From: CAWCPR01 sp963797475 | GTDB lineage: Bacteria > Chloroflexota > Anaerolineae > Anaerolineales > UBA4823 | Assembly: GCA_963797475.1 (NCBI GenBank) | Contig: CAWCPR010000003.1 | Span: forward strand, 682,001-746,000 | DNA length: 64,000 nt | Direction: 5' to 3' | Shown here: piece by piece, positions 1-15,781 of the stretch | Layout of the letters: every line of letters starts with the position of its first letter | How positions within the stretch are numbered: position 1 is the stretch's first letter | Translations under genes and position numbers: made by a program | Notes under the pieces: model-generated | Database searches by the model: none | What the model saw: only the letters and a program-made list of their open reading frames with translations | What the model was told of the DNA's origin: nothing

Positions 1-126
1 CTACGCCCGGCTGGCATTCGCGGACACAGCCGAGCTAGAGGATAGCCCTGGATGTAAAGTATCCATCCGTAAACATTCCCTCGATACGCTCTTCTCCTAT
101 CTTGATGAAACTCTATTCATCCGCCC

Positions 127-141
127 CTGGCCTTCGGCCAG
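127..141. repeat. CTGGCC-TTC-GGCCAG hairpin, copy 1
   Basis: Perfect 6-bp inverted repeat with a 3-nt loop. It is the first of three copies of the same stem with different loops in this rRNA region (others at 164-178 and 3836-3850). Confidence 0.6.
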
Positions 142-163
142 CGGTCCGCGTGGTGCGCCACCA

Positions 164-178
164 CTGGCCCACGGCCAG
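164..178. repeat. CTGGCC-CAC-GGCCAG hairpin, copy 2
   Basis: Same stem as at 127-141. The flanks also match the copy at 3836-3850: GCGCC shortly before it and a GGG-aa-CGCCC stretch after it. This suggests a small dispersed repeat of about 40 bp rather than chance hairpins. Confidence 0.6.
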
Positions 179-297
179 GGGCAAAGCGCCCACACATATC
201 GCTTTGCATTCACCAGCATCGGTATAAGAGCAGGCCCGCGAATCCAACTTTATTATAATGGATTAACCATTAAATGTCAATTAAATGAGAAAAAGTC

Positions 298-416
298 TCT
301 TGGCGATGACCTACTCTCCCGGGGGGTCGCCCCCCAAGTACCATCGGCGCTGACGGTCTTAACGACCGGGTTCGGGATGTGACCGGGTGTACCTCCGTCG
401 CTCCAATCACCAAGAG
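298..416 (-). rRNA. rrf: 5S ribosomal RNA (operon with tRNAs)
   Basis: Read on the minus strand, this is a typical bacterial 5S of about 119 nt, with the CCGAACCCGG loop region and a terminal stem. A perfect 12-bp inverted repeat (292-303 with 410-421) encloses it. On the transcript it is followed by a run of five U, so the closing stem may also serve in processing or as a terminator. It is the same as the second 5S at 5970-6088. Ends are estimated to within a few bases. Confidence 0.93.
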
Positions 417-491
417 ACTTTATTCACCTTGTTAACCTTGCCAACGAATAGTTATGCGCATGCTTACGAAAAGTCCCGAGTTCTCCACACC

Positions 492-3480
<2,989 letters not shown>

Positions 3481-3931
3481 TCCGTGATGCGGAGAATTCG
3501 AAACTTTTCGTGCTTCTCTTTGTTTTTTGCGCCTTCTCTATTCGTTTGGTAAGGTGCTCCCGGCTCCCGCCGGTCCGACGGTTGACCGCCGAGCAGCGCC
3601 CCTCATGCCCCCCTCATCAGATCCGCTGCTCGCCCTTCAACCATCCCCCCACTTCACACAAAACGGCCCGGCAACTCGCCGAGCCGCTCCCGCGTCCCTT
3701 CGACCTTGCCTGCCCTGCCTCGCTATCCGCCGCGCTTCCCTTCTTCCAATCCGCTCACTCACTCCTATTTCGATGTATCTCTGGAGATTGCGTCGGAGCC
3801 GCAACTCCCCATCATCATGCGTAGTGCGCCGACCACTGGCCTGCGGCCAGGGGTAAAACGCCCGACACTATTTCAAGGAACTTATCAGAACGATACGCCT
3901 CAAGTCTGACGGGCTCAAAACCCCAATCAGG
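3481..3931 (-). other. Spacer between 23S and tRNA-Ala
   Basis: No protein gene is supported. Positions 3481-3764 are the same as in the other operon and include the 23S processing-stem strand and a C-rich unstructured stretch. Positions 3765-4105 are specific to this operon. They hold the third CTGGCC hairpin (3836-3850) and the two tRNA genes. In the other operon this 341-bp block is replaced by 22 bp. Confidence 0.7.
3836..3850. repeat. CTGGCC-TGC-GGCCAG hairpin, copy 3
   Basis: Same 6-bp stem as the copies at 127-141 and 164-178, with related flanks to the second copy. It lies only in the tRNA-containing spacer and is absent from the tRNA-less operon. Confidence 0.6.
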
Positions 3932-4004
3932 TGGAGATGAGGGGACTCGAACCCCTGACTTCCGCCTTGCAAAGGCGGCGCTCTCCCAACTGAGCTACAT
4001 CCCC
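3932..4004 (-). tRNA. tRNA-Ala (anticodon TGC)
   Basis: The minus strand folds into a standard cloverleaf of 73 nt starting GGGGATGTAGCTCAG, with anticodon loop TTTGCAA and T-loop GGTTCGAGTCC. The discriminator is A and the CCA end is not encoded. It lies in the 16S-23S spacer, 20 nt from tRNA-Ile, as in many bacterial rRNA operons. Confidence 0.96.
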
Positions 4005-4023
4005 GAAAACATTGGGTAGTCAG

Positions 4024-4097
<74 letters not shown>

Positions 4098-4264
4098 AAC
4101 ACGATCACCGTTGCTCAGCAACTGAGGAGTGGTAAGAAGGGTACTGGCTGTTTTCTTCCAGTGTCTCGGCACCGTGCGAGACTTCTTCATCTGCAAGCTT
4201 GCGCTCGCTTTGGAGTCGAAGCCTTGTCTTTGCTTGCGCTTCCAACAAGCCTTCAGGTCTCCCT

Positions 4265-5768
<1,504 letters not shown>

Positions 5769-5824
5769 AAATCTTCTTTCCATACCTCTCGGTATGTCGT
5801 TGTTTACGGCCTTTTTCTCTGGAA

Positions 5825-5871
5825 TCAACAGGCTTTCTTCTTCTTACCACTCTTCAGTTGTTAAGGTACGG
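5825..5871 (-). other. 5' strand of the 16S precursor processing stem
   Basis: The leader just before the 16S is complementary, with a few bulges, to the 3' flank at about 4106-4160; GAGTGGTAAGAAG is part of the shared core. Such a stem is the usual target of RNase III-type processing. The same pair exists in the second operon (about 11178-11224 with 9459-9513). Confidence 0.65.
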
Positions 5872-5888
5872 TGATTTAAGCGGGCTGG

Positions 5889-5917
5889 ATTTTACCAGCC
5901 TCAAACAGCACTGTCAA
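5889..5917 (-). promoter_or_regulatory. rRNA promoter of the tRNA-containing operon
   Basis: On the minus strand, TTGACA (5912-5917) is followed after 17 nt by TAAAAT (5889-5894). The -10 hexamer is the loop of a perfect 6-bp inverted repeat, GGCTGG and CCAGCC. The start would lie near 5881, about 115 nt before the 16S. So this operon can be transcribed independently of the one upstream, whose 5S ends only about 50 bp behind the -35 box. Confidence 0.8.
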
Positions 5918-5969
5918 GGTTTCCGCTGATCCGAGGATCTACAAATTGGAGTAAAGATGAGAAAAAGTC

Positions 5970-6088
5970 TCTTGGCGATGACCTACTCTCCCGGGGGGTC
6001 GCCCCCCAAGTACCATCGGCGCTGACGGTCTTAACGACCGGGTTCGGGATGTGACCGGGTGTACCTCCGTCGCTCCAATCACCAAGAG
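5970..6088 (-). rRNA. rrf: 5S ribosomal RNA (operon without tRNAs)
   Basis: Same sequence as the 5S at 298-416, offset by 5,672 bp, including the closing 12-bp stem and following U run. Identity between the two operons starts just beyond the gene, near 5957/285. Confidence 0.93.
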
Positions 6089-6163
6089 ACTTTATTCACC
6101 TTGTTAACCTTGCCAACGAATAGTTATGCGCATGCTTACGAAAAGTCCCGAGTTCTCCACACC

Positions 6164-9152
<2,989 letters not shown>

Positions 9153-9617
9153 TCCGTGATGCGGAGAATTCGAAACTTTTCGTGCTTCTCTTTGTTTTTT
9201 GCGCCTTCTCTATTCGTTTGGTAAGGTGCTCCCGGCTCCCGCCGGTCCGACGGTTGACCGCCGAGCAGCGCCCCTCATGCCCCCCTCATCAGATCCGCTG
9301 CTCGCCCTTCAACCATCCCCCCACTTCACACAAAACGGCCCGGCAACTCGCCGAGCCGCTCCCGCGTCCCTTCGACCTTGCCTGCCCTGCCTCGCTATCC
9401 GCCGCGCTTCCCTTCTTCCAATCCGCTCACTCACTCACGTTACGTGATTATTTTCAAACACCGTTGCTCAGCAACTGAGGAGTGGTAAGAAGGGTACTGG
9501 CTGTTTTCTTCCAGTGTCTCGGCACCGTGCGAGACTTCTTCATCTGCAAGCTTGCGCTCGCTTTGGAGTCGAAGCCTTGTCTTTGCTTGCGCTTCCAACA
9601 AGCCTTCAGGTCTCCCT
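9153..9617 (-). other. 16S-23S spacer lacking tRNA genes
   Basis: No gene is seen. Positions 9153-9436 and 9459-9617 match the other operon. The 341-bp block with tRNA-Ala, tRNA-Ile and a CTGGCC hairpin is replaced here by 22 bp (9437-9458). The flanking processing-stem strands for both rRNAs are kept. Confidence 0.75.
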
Positions 9618-11121
<1,504 letters not shown>

Positions 11122-11268
11122 AAATCTTCTTTCCATACCTCTCGGTATGTCGTTGTTTACGGCCTTTTTCTCTGGAATCAACAGGCTTTCTTCTTCTTAC
11201 CACTCTTCAGTTGTTAAGGTACGGGCTTGATTTCGGTCGCCTCATCAAACATGTTCAAGAGACAAATT

Positions 11269-11334
11269 TTGCCGATGTCCCATTGCGACATCGGCAACGT
11301 CAGACCGACAAACCTTTGGTTTTGGTCTCTGACG
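11269..11334 (-). promoter_or_regulatory. Two adjacent strong hairpins in the rRNA leader
   Basis: The leader of the first operon holds a perfect 11-bp stem (11269-11279 with 11287-11297, 7-nt loop). Directly next to it is a second hairpin (11298-11334) closed by CGTCAG/CTGACG with an inner AAACC-TTT-GGTTT stem. Neither is followed by a T run, so they are more likely processing or antitermination structures than terminators. The leader of the other operon lacks them. Confidence 0.55.
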
Positions 11335-11400
11335 CTGAGGCGCCTGTTTAGTTGTGATCGATCTGCCTTTTGGGCGAGACCTCGTTAAAGTGCGTAGACT

Positions 11401-11428
11401 ATTATACGTCCTTTGAATATTTTGTCAA
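11401..11428 (-). promoter_or_regulatory. rRNA promoter of the tRNA-less operon
   Basis: On the minus strand, perfect TTGACA (11423-11428) and perfect TATAAT (11401-11406) are separated by 16 nt. The start would be near 11393. The A/T-rich DNA behind the -35 box, where an UP element would sit, overlaps the left end of the putative insertion sequence (from 11438). Confidence 0.85.
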
Positions 11429-11437
11429 GGTGATTAT

Positions 11438-11460
11438 TTTTAAGGGTTTTCGAAGCAGTA
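11438..11460 (+). repeat. Left terminal inverted repeat
   Basis: Reads TTTTAAGGG, TTT, TCGAAGCAGTA. It pairs with the right end at 14246-14268. The outermost four to five bases are AT-rich and lie 10 bp behind the rRNA -35 box. Confidence 0.6.
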
Positions 11461-11537
11461 CAGAAGATTAAAATCAACCCCACAGGGAAGCACAGGAGAG
11501 CAGAAAACTGGTTCAATAAGGGCATCTCAAAGAGGAG

Positions 11538-12266
11538 GTGTCCGAATGGAAGAAAAGGAAAAAGGCGGCTTCAGCCTGCTCGCTGAAGCCGCCGTGTATC
11601 GAATCGGCGCAGGCGGGCTGTCCAGAAAGCCTCGACCAGCTGCTCCGCCAGCATGAAGGACTGGTACGCCAGATCGTAGCACACCAGCAGTTGTGTGGGC
11701 TGCCGTTTGAAGAGGCACTCCAAGCCGGGCGGATCGGGCTGTGGCGAGCGATTGAAGGCTACGATCCACAGCGGGGAACACGCTTCAGCACCTACGCCTA
11801 CCCTGCGATTATACGCCAAGTGTGGGATGCGGTCAGGAGGAAGTGTGCCTGGGAAAGGCGGCAGGTTCCGGAAGAGCTGTTGGGGGTGTATTTTGAAGCG
11901 GTGAGTGCGGATGAGCGGCAGGAAGCAGAATGGGAGCAGGTGGAGGCCAGTCTGCGGGGAATGGTGGCAGGCTTGCCAGAGCGGCAGAGGGAGGTGATCC
12001 GGCGGCGGTATGGACTGGAGGGGCAGGCGATTTGCGGCTCCGCCGCAAAACAGGAGACGCTGGCGGAGATTGGGGGAGAATGGCAGGTCAGCAGGCAGCG
12101 GGTCTACCAAATCGAAGAGGCAGCCCTGGTCTGGCTGCGGCAACCAGGACACAGCCAGGAACTGCGCAACCTGCTGGGGCGGCATAGCCAGGTCGAGTAT
12201 GAATGGGTGGAACAGGTGACCCAGGCGTTTCTGCGCCGTCGAGGAGGCCGCCATGAACGGGGCTAA
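11538..12266 (+). CDS. Sigma-70 family RNA polymerase sigma factor
   Basis: The 242-residue product has a sigma region 2 (about residues 55-100, with FEEALQAGRIGLWRAIEGYD and RFSTYAYPAIIRQ, the -10 recognition part) and a region 4 helix-turn-helix (about 143-195: LPERQREVIRRRYGL, then TLAEIGGEWQVSRQRVYQIE). Region 1.1 is absent and region 3 is short. Region 4 contains an odd insert ICGSAAKQE encoded by a palindrome at 12031-12049. The start is doubtful. GTG at 11538 overlaps the only good ribosome site (AGGAGGT, 11533-11539), which fits better with ATG at 11546 in another frame. The stop overlaps the transposase start by 14 nt, implying translational coupling. It may direct transcription of the element or of host genes; that is inference. 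Confidence 0.75.
   Translation: MSEWKKRKKAASACSLKPPCIESAQAGCPESLDQLLRQHEGLVRQIVAHQQLCGLPFEEALQAGRIGLWRAIEGYDPQRGTRFSTYAYPAIIRQVWDAVRRKCAWERRQVPEELLGVYFEAVSADERQEAEWEQVEASLRGMVAGLPERQREVIRRRYGLEGQAICGSAAKQETLAEIGGEWQVSRQRVYQIEEAALVWLRQPGHSQELRNLLGRHSQVEYEWVEQVTQAFLRRRGGRHERG
11564..11593 (+). repeat. 12-bp perfect palindrome at the start of the sigma gene
   Basis: GGCGGCTTCAGC (11564-11575) is the exact inverse of 11582-11593 around a 6-nt loop. It lies just after the ribosome site, where a hairpin would affect translation or stop read-through transcription into the element. It may also be the cause of the frame conflict between the ATG at 11546 and the sigma reading frame. Confidence 0.7.
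12031..12049 (+). repeat. TTTGCGGC palindrome inside sigma region 4
   Basis: Perfect 8-bp inverted repeat TTTGCGGC-TCC-GCCGCAAA within the coding region. It encodes an insert not expected in a sigma region 4. A nearly identical stem recurs in the transposase gene at 12928-12944. Confidence 0.65.
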
Positions 12267-13991
12267 CGGCACACCGCAGCAAACCCGTGCGCAGGATAGG
12301 GTCTTTGTGCAGCAATGCAGCCTGATGCAGCTGAGTGAGCAGCTGCCGCTGAGCTGGCCGACCCCGGCGTGGGTGCCCGCTTCACCCAAGAAAAGCTATC
12401 GCTCGGCCTATCACTACCCCTGGGCGGAGGTGTGCCGGGATCCAGGGCAGGTGGGGGCCTGGCTGAAACTGGGTGACTTTGACCTGGCTTTGCGCCTGGT
12501 GGATTTCAGCGGGCTGCGGCCGGTGCTGGCGCAGCGCCTGGGGTGGAAGTCGGGGCGGGGCTGGGAACCCTTTGATCCGGTGTCCTTCTTTCTGCTCTAC
12601 CTTTGGCAGACCAGCAACCGCTGGACGCGGCAGGAGATGCTGAACCACCTGGCAGAGGAACGCTATGGCGATTACGCAGCCTGGTTTGGCTTCCGGAACG
12701 GGGTGTTTCCCACCGAGGGCGGGATGCGCTACTTCCTGACCCGGCTGGGGAGCCAGTCCGAGGCGAGTGGAGAACAGGTGATGGTGGAGCTGGAGGGAAA
12801 CAAGGTTGCGGTCGCCGTCCAGCAGCTCAACCAGCTGCTCGTCCAGGCGGTGGAACTGGTTCGCCAGGCAGGCCTGCTCAGTCCCGCAGCCTGGGAGCAA
12901 GCCTTAGTGTGTCCGGATGGGCGAGAGTTGCGGCGCAGCCGCAATCTCCGATCCATGACGCCGCTTCGCGGCTGCGCTGTATCTCGGTGCACGAGAGCTG
13001 TTACCAGCCGTGTACCCCAGACCAGCCGCGGGGCTGCCCAGCCAAAGCCAAAGACCGGCGGGGCTGCGCCTGTGATACCCTGGCCTGTGCCCAGGTTTGC
13101 CGGCATGCCACCCCCCGCGACCCACAGGCACGCTTCATCGTCTATACCGGTTCCAACCAGTCTTCAGACAGCCCCAACGCCGCTAAAGCTCCCGACCCAG
13201 ACGAACCCGAACATGGCAAGCCGCACTATGGCTACCGCAGCCTGCCCATGCGCCTGGCGGATGCCAGCCGTCGCTTCAGCCTGACCTTGTTGGATGATCT
13301 CCGCCCGGCCAATCTGCATGAAGACCTGCCTGCAGCCGCTCTTTTGCTGCAGCTTCCCCAAAATTACCCGGACCTGCATATCGATGCCGTTGGCGGAGAT
13401 GCGGCCTACGGCTTCGACCTCTTCCTGCATACCGTGTATGCCGGGCTGGCAGCCCGCCGGGTGGTCGACTGCCGTGCCCACGCCACCGACCGGGACCACC
13501 AGCAGTGGGTGACCCGCGGTTACGACAACCGCGGCCGTCCGGTTTGCCCTTTCGGCTACGCCTTCTCCTCCTTCGGCTATGACCGCCAGCGTGCCCGCCA
13601 GAAATGGGCCTGTGACAAAGCCTGCCTCAAGGCGCTCCCTGCTCGGGTCGCCTTGCCTCAGGTCAGCTACCCTCCCGCCGAATGCCCGTATCAGGCCGAG
13701 CAGCACCGGCATGGACGGGTGATCAATGTTGCCGAAACCTTCCCCGACGGCTCGCTGCGCCTGGTCCGCGATGTCCCCGTGGGTTCTTCGACCTGGAAGG
13801 CTCTCTATCACCGCGCCCGCAATGCTGTGGAAAGCCGCAATGCAACCTTGGAAGCCTGGGGCTTCAAACGCCTTTCCGTCTTTGGGTTGCTGCGGGCCAA
13901 AGCCGCGATCTTCCTCGCCGATGTCCTTGACACCTTGACCACCCTGGCCCGCCTGGTGCGGGAAGCTACTCAGGCTGACCTGAGCGCCTGA
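12253..13991 (+). pseudogene. DDE-type transposase, frame-disrupted
   Basis: The N-terminal part reads in one frame from ATG 12253 to about residue 224 (12924, ending ...WEQALVCPDG). The C-terminal part continues in the -1 frame from about 12955 (HDAASRLRC...) to the stop at 13991, giving about 570 residues in total. The C-terminal half has HYGYRSLPMRL, DAVGGDAAYGF and a final NAVESRNATLEAWG, which fit the second Asp and the Glu of a DDE catalytic core. The break coincides with the palindrome 12928-12944. It may be an inactivating insertion or, less likely, programmed frameshifting; no A6G-type slippery site is seen. The start overlaps the sigma gene. I could not assign an IS family. Confidence 0.75.
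12928..12944 (+). repeat. TTGCGGC palindrome at the transposase frame break
   Basis: Perfect 7-bp inverted repeat TTGCGGC-GCA-GCCGCAA. It shares the stem of the palindrome in the sigma gene and is followed at 12960-12972 by a related GCCGC-TTC-GCGGC stem. The change of reading frame in the transposase happens across this site. Confidence 0.65.
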
Positions 13992-14268
13992 GTTCCACTG
14001 CATTTCTCAGCCATCGTTTTCCCCGGCATGCTCCCTGGGTTCTGCTTGCGCGCCTGGACACCAGTTTTTTTGCCTGTTTCGCCTGCGTTTTTTCTGCACT
14101 GAGCAGGCGGTCTCCTCCTGGAAACCCCGCCTGATCCAATCCGCCCGGCGTATGATCGCCTACTGCTTCGTTCTTACCCTCCCCCTTGGCCGAGCTTACC
14201 TGGGTCAACCCCCTTTTTGGCCGATTTGGGGGGCCAAACCCCGGCTACTGCTTCGATGGCCCTTTAAA
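13992..14268 (+). other. Non-coding tail of the putative insertion sequence
   Basis: No gene is supported. The stretch contains a 7-bp hairpin (14216-14222 with 14232-14238), a partial copy of the terminal repeat core (TACTGCTTCG, 14161-14170) and the right terminal repeat (14246-14268). Confidence 0.5.
14246..14268 (-). repeat. Right terminal inverted repeat
   Basis: Reads TACTGCTTCGA, TGG, CCCTTTAAA on the plus strand, the inverse of the left end at 11438-11460 with four mismatches in 23. A 10-base copy of the inner core is also found at 14161-14170. Confidence 0.6.
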
Positions 14269-14487
14269 CTTTTTAAGTCTTTAAAGCTTTAAGGCGAATA
14301 TTCTTTCTCTGGTTCTGTATTTTGGCTCTTCAGGGGATTCTGTGAAAGGGGATAGCACCCCGGAATTCCGCGAGACCCTGTATTTTGACTCTTGGCGATT
14401 GGCTCAATTTGCGGTATATTCAATGCTTCTCTGGTAGGCAGCCGCCTGGTCGGTTGAATCATTCCGAAAATTTCCAAAATCGTTACC
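14269..14487. other. Intergenic region upstream of the str promoter
   Basis: No gene is seen. A 16-bp direct repeat, CTGTATTTTG-R-CTCTT with one mismatch, occurs at 14315-14330 and 14378-14393, 63 bp apart (about six helical turns). This could be a pair of protein-binding sites upstream of the rpsL promoter. Confidence 0.45.
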
Positions 14488-14516
14488 TTGACGCTCATTT
14501 GGGCGCATGGTAAAAT
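14488..14516 (+). promoter_or_regulatory. Promoter of the str operon (rpsL)
   Basis: TTGACG (14488-14493), 17-nt spacer, TAAAAT (14511-14516). The start would be near 14523, leaving a leader of about 150 nt with two hairpins before rpsL. Confidence 0.75.
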
Positions 14517-14545
14517 TATCATTCGTTATTTACATTTATAAGAGT

Positions 14546-14620
14546 GGGCGGCAATACCCCCGCCCCAGCAATCTAGCATCAGGATCCGGTGAGGCCATCA
14601 TGCACGCCCGATGGCCTCAC
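14546..14620 (+). promoter_or_regulatory. Structured leader of rpsL
   Basis: Two hairpins follow the promoter: GGGCGG (14546-14551) with CCGCCC (14560-14565), then a perfect 11-bp stem GTGAGGCCATC (14589-14599) with 14610-14620. No T run follows, so a simple terminator is unlikely. Placement suggests autogenous control by an r-protein, as known for str operons elsewhere; the ligand is not known. Confidence 0.5.
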
Positions 14621-14672
14621 TTAACGGATAGAAATAATACGCTGAAGTTCAGACAACTTTTTTGGAGGCAAC

Positions 14673-15092
14673 GTGCCAACAATCAACCAACTGGTCCGTA
14701 AAGGCCGCAAGTTTAAGAAAGTAAAGAGCAAGGCTCCAGCCCTGCTTTACACTTTTAACTCGATGAAGCAGCACCGGTCCCGCCAGGATAAGGGCGCACC
14801 TCAAAAACGAGGCGTGTGCACTGTCGTTCGCACCATGACCCCTAAGAAACCGAATTCGGCGTTGCGCAAGATCGCCCGTGTACGCCTGACAAACGGCATC
14901 GAAGTGACCGCTTACATCCCCGGTGAAGGGCACACCCTTCAGGAACACTCGGTGGTTTTGGTGCGCGGGGGACGTGTGAAGGATCTTCCGGGTGTGCGCT
15001 ACCATATCGTTCGCGGCACCCTGGATACCGGGGGCGTGAACAACCGCAAGCAAGGGCGATCCAAGTACGGCTCAAAACGCCCGAAAGCCTAA
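14673..15092 (+). CDS. rpsL: 30S ribosomal protein S12
   Basis: S12 sits at the decoding centre of the small subunit. The 139-residue protein begins PTINQLVRKGR and contains TPKKPNSALRK, the conserved segment where streptomycin resistance changes map, and ends with the basic GRSKYGSKRPKA tail. GTG is the start, with TTGGAGG 5 nt before it. It is the first gene of the str cluster, preceded by its own promoter and hairpins. Confidence 0.98.
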   Translation: MPTINQLVRKGRKFKKVKSKAPALLYTFNSMKQHRSRQDKGAPQKRGVCTVVRTMTPKKPNSALRKIARVRLTNGIEVTAYIPGEGHTLQEHSVVLVRGGRVKDLPGVRYHIVRGTLDTGGVNNRKQGRSKYGSKRPKA

Positions 15093-15104
15093 AAGTTATT
15101 AATG

Positions 15105-15226
15105 AAGAGTCGCCGGGGAGATGAAGAACCAGGCGATTCTTAGTGAATAAAGTGGATTCGAAATCGTAGTTATTTGTGTGAAGGCCGTAAAAAGATGGCA
15201 GGAAAACTGTCTTTTCTAAAGCGGCC
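15105..15226 (+). promoter_or_regulatory. Structured spacer between rpsL and rpsG
   Basis: The first hairpin pairs 15105-15114 with 15132-15141 (10 bp, one G-U). The second is nested: GGCCG (15183-15187) with CGGCC (15222-15226), AAAAGA (15190-15195) with TCTTTT (15210-15215), and CAG/CTG around a GAAAA-type loop. The second lies just before the rpsG ribosome site. In E. coli the S12-S7 spacer is the S7 repressor site, so an S7 target is a reasonable inference. Confidence 0.5.
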
Positions 15227-15243
15227 CGAGTAGGAGAAGTCGA

Positions 15244-15714
15244 ATGTCTCGACGCAACAAACCCGAAAAAAGAGAAATTCAACCGGATGTGCGTTACAAC
15301 AACATCCAGGTCCAATCCTTCATTAACCGGGTCATGAAGAACGGTAAAAAGAGCGTCGCCGCCCGACTGGTTTATGACGCGATTGACATGGCCGAGGAAC
15401 GCGCCAAGCGCAATGGCCTCGAGGTTTTCGAGCAAGCGATCAAGAACGTGTCGCCGATGATGGAAGTCAAACCTCGGCGTGTGGGCGGCGCCACTTACCA
15501 GGTGCCGATGGAAGTTCCCCCCTATCGCCGCTTCGCGCTGGCGACGCGTTGGATCCTGGCAGCCGCCAATTCGCGATCTGGAAAAACTTTTTCCGAAAAG
15601 CTGGCAGGTGAATTTCTCGACGCCGCCAACAATAATGGCTCCGCAATCCGCAAGCGAGATGAGACGCACAAGATGGCAGAGGCCAATCGCGCTTTCTCCC
15701 ATTATCGCCTCTAA
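15244..15714 (+). CDS. rpsG: 30S ribosomal protein S7
   Basis: S7 binds the 3' major domain of 16S and nucleates assembly of the 30S head. The 156-residue length is standard. The conserved MSRRNKPEKREIQPDVRYNN start and the KPRRVGGATYQVPMEV segment are present. ATG follows AGGAG. It lies 151 bp after rpsL behind a structured spacer and 67 bp before fusA. Confidence 0.98.
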   Translation: MSRRNKPEKREIQPDVRYNNIQVQSFINRVMKNGKKSVAARLVYDAIDMAEERAKRNGLEVFEQAIKNVSPMMEVKPRRVGGATYQVPMEVPPYRRFALATRWILAAANSRSGKTFSEKLAGEFLDAANNNGSAIRKRDETHKMAEANRAFSHYRL

Positions 15715-15781
15715 AGATGATCCTTGCGGCTTCCAATCCTATTTGGACTGCCGCTTTGAAAAAGACGCAAGGTTTTTTTGA

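Larger units (their letters stand above)
1..284. other. Gene-free flank downstream of the rRNA operon
   Basis: I see no convincing gene here. The stretch lies 3' of the last 5S gene (minus strand). It holds two CTGGCC-N3-GGCCAG hairpins (127-141 and 164-178) and a small AT-rich inverted repeat at 256-272 (TAATGG, 5-nt loop, CCATTA). The CTGGCC hairpins are shared with the 23S-16S spacer of the same operon. Confidence 0.5.
11438..14268 (+). mobile_element. Putative sigma-factor-bearing insertion sequence
   Basis: An element of about 2.83 kb is bounded by imperfect 23-bp inverted repeats: 11438-11460 and 14246-14268, 19 of 23 positions paired, including 11 perfect inner bases TCGAAGCAGTA. Between them lie only two genes, a sigma-70-family factor and an overlapping transposase. 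I could not find a clear target-site duplication. The element sits between the rRNA promoter and the rpsL promoter without interrupting either. Family assignment is open; the combination of sigma factor and transposase is unusual. Confidence 0.6.

Noticed and set aside
11571..12389. 272-residue open frame on the minus strand opposite the sigma gene
   Set aside because: It is the antisense shadow of GC-rich coding DNA; the plus strand has recognisable sigma regions 2 and 4.
14289..14522. 77-residue open frame on the minus strand upstream of rpsL
   Set aside because: It covers the rpsL promoter and direct repeats, with no ribosome site or recognisable motif.
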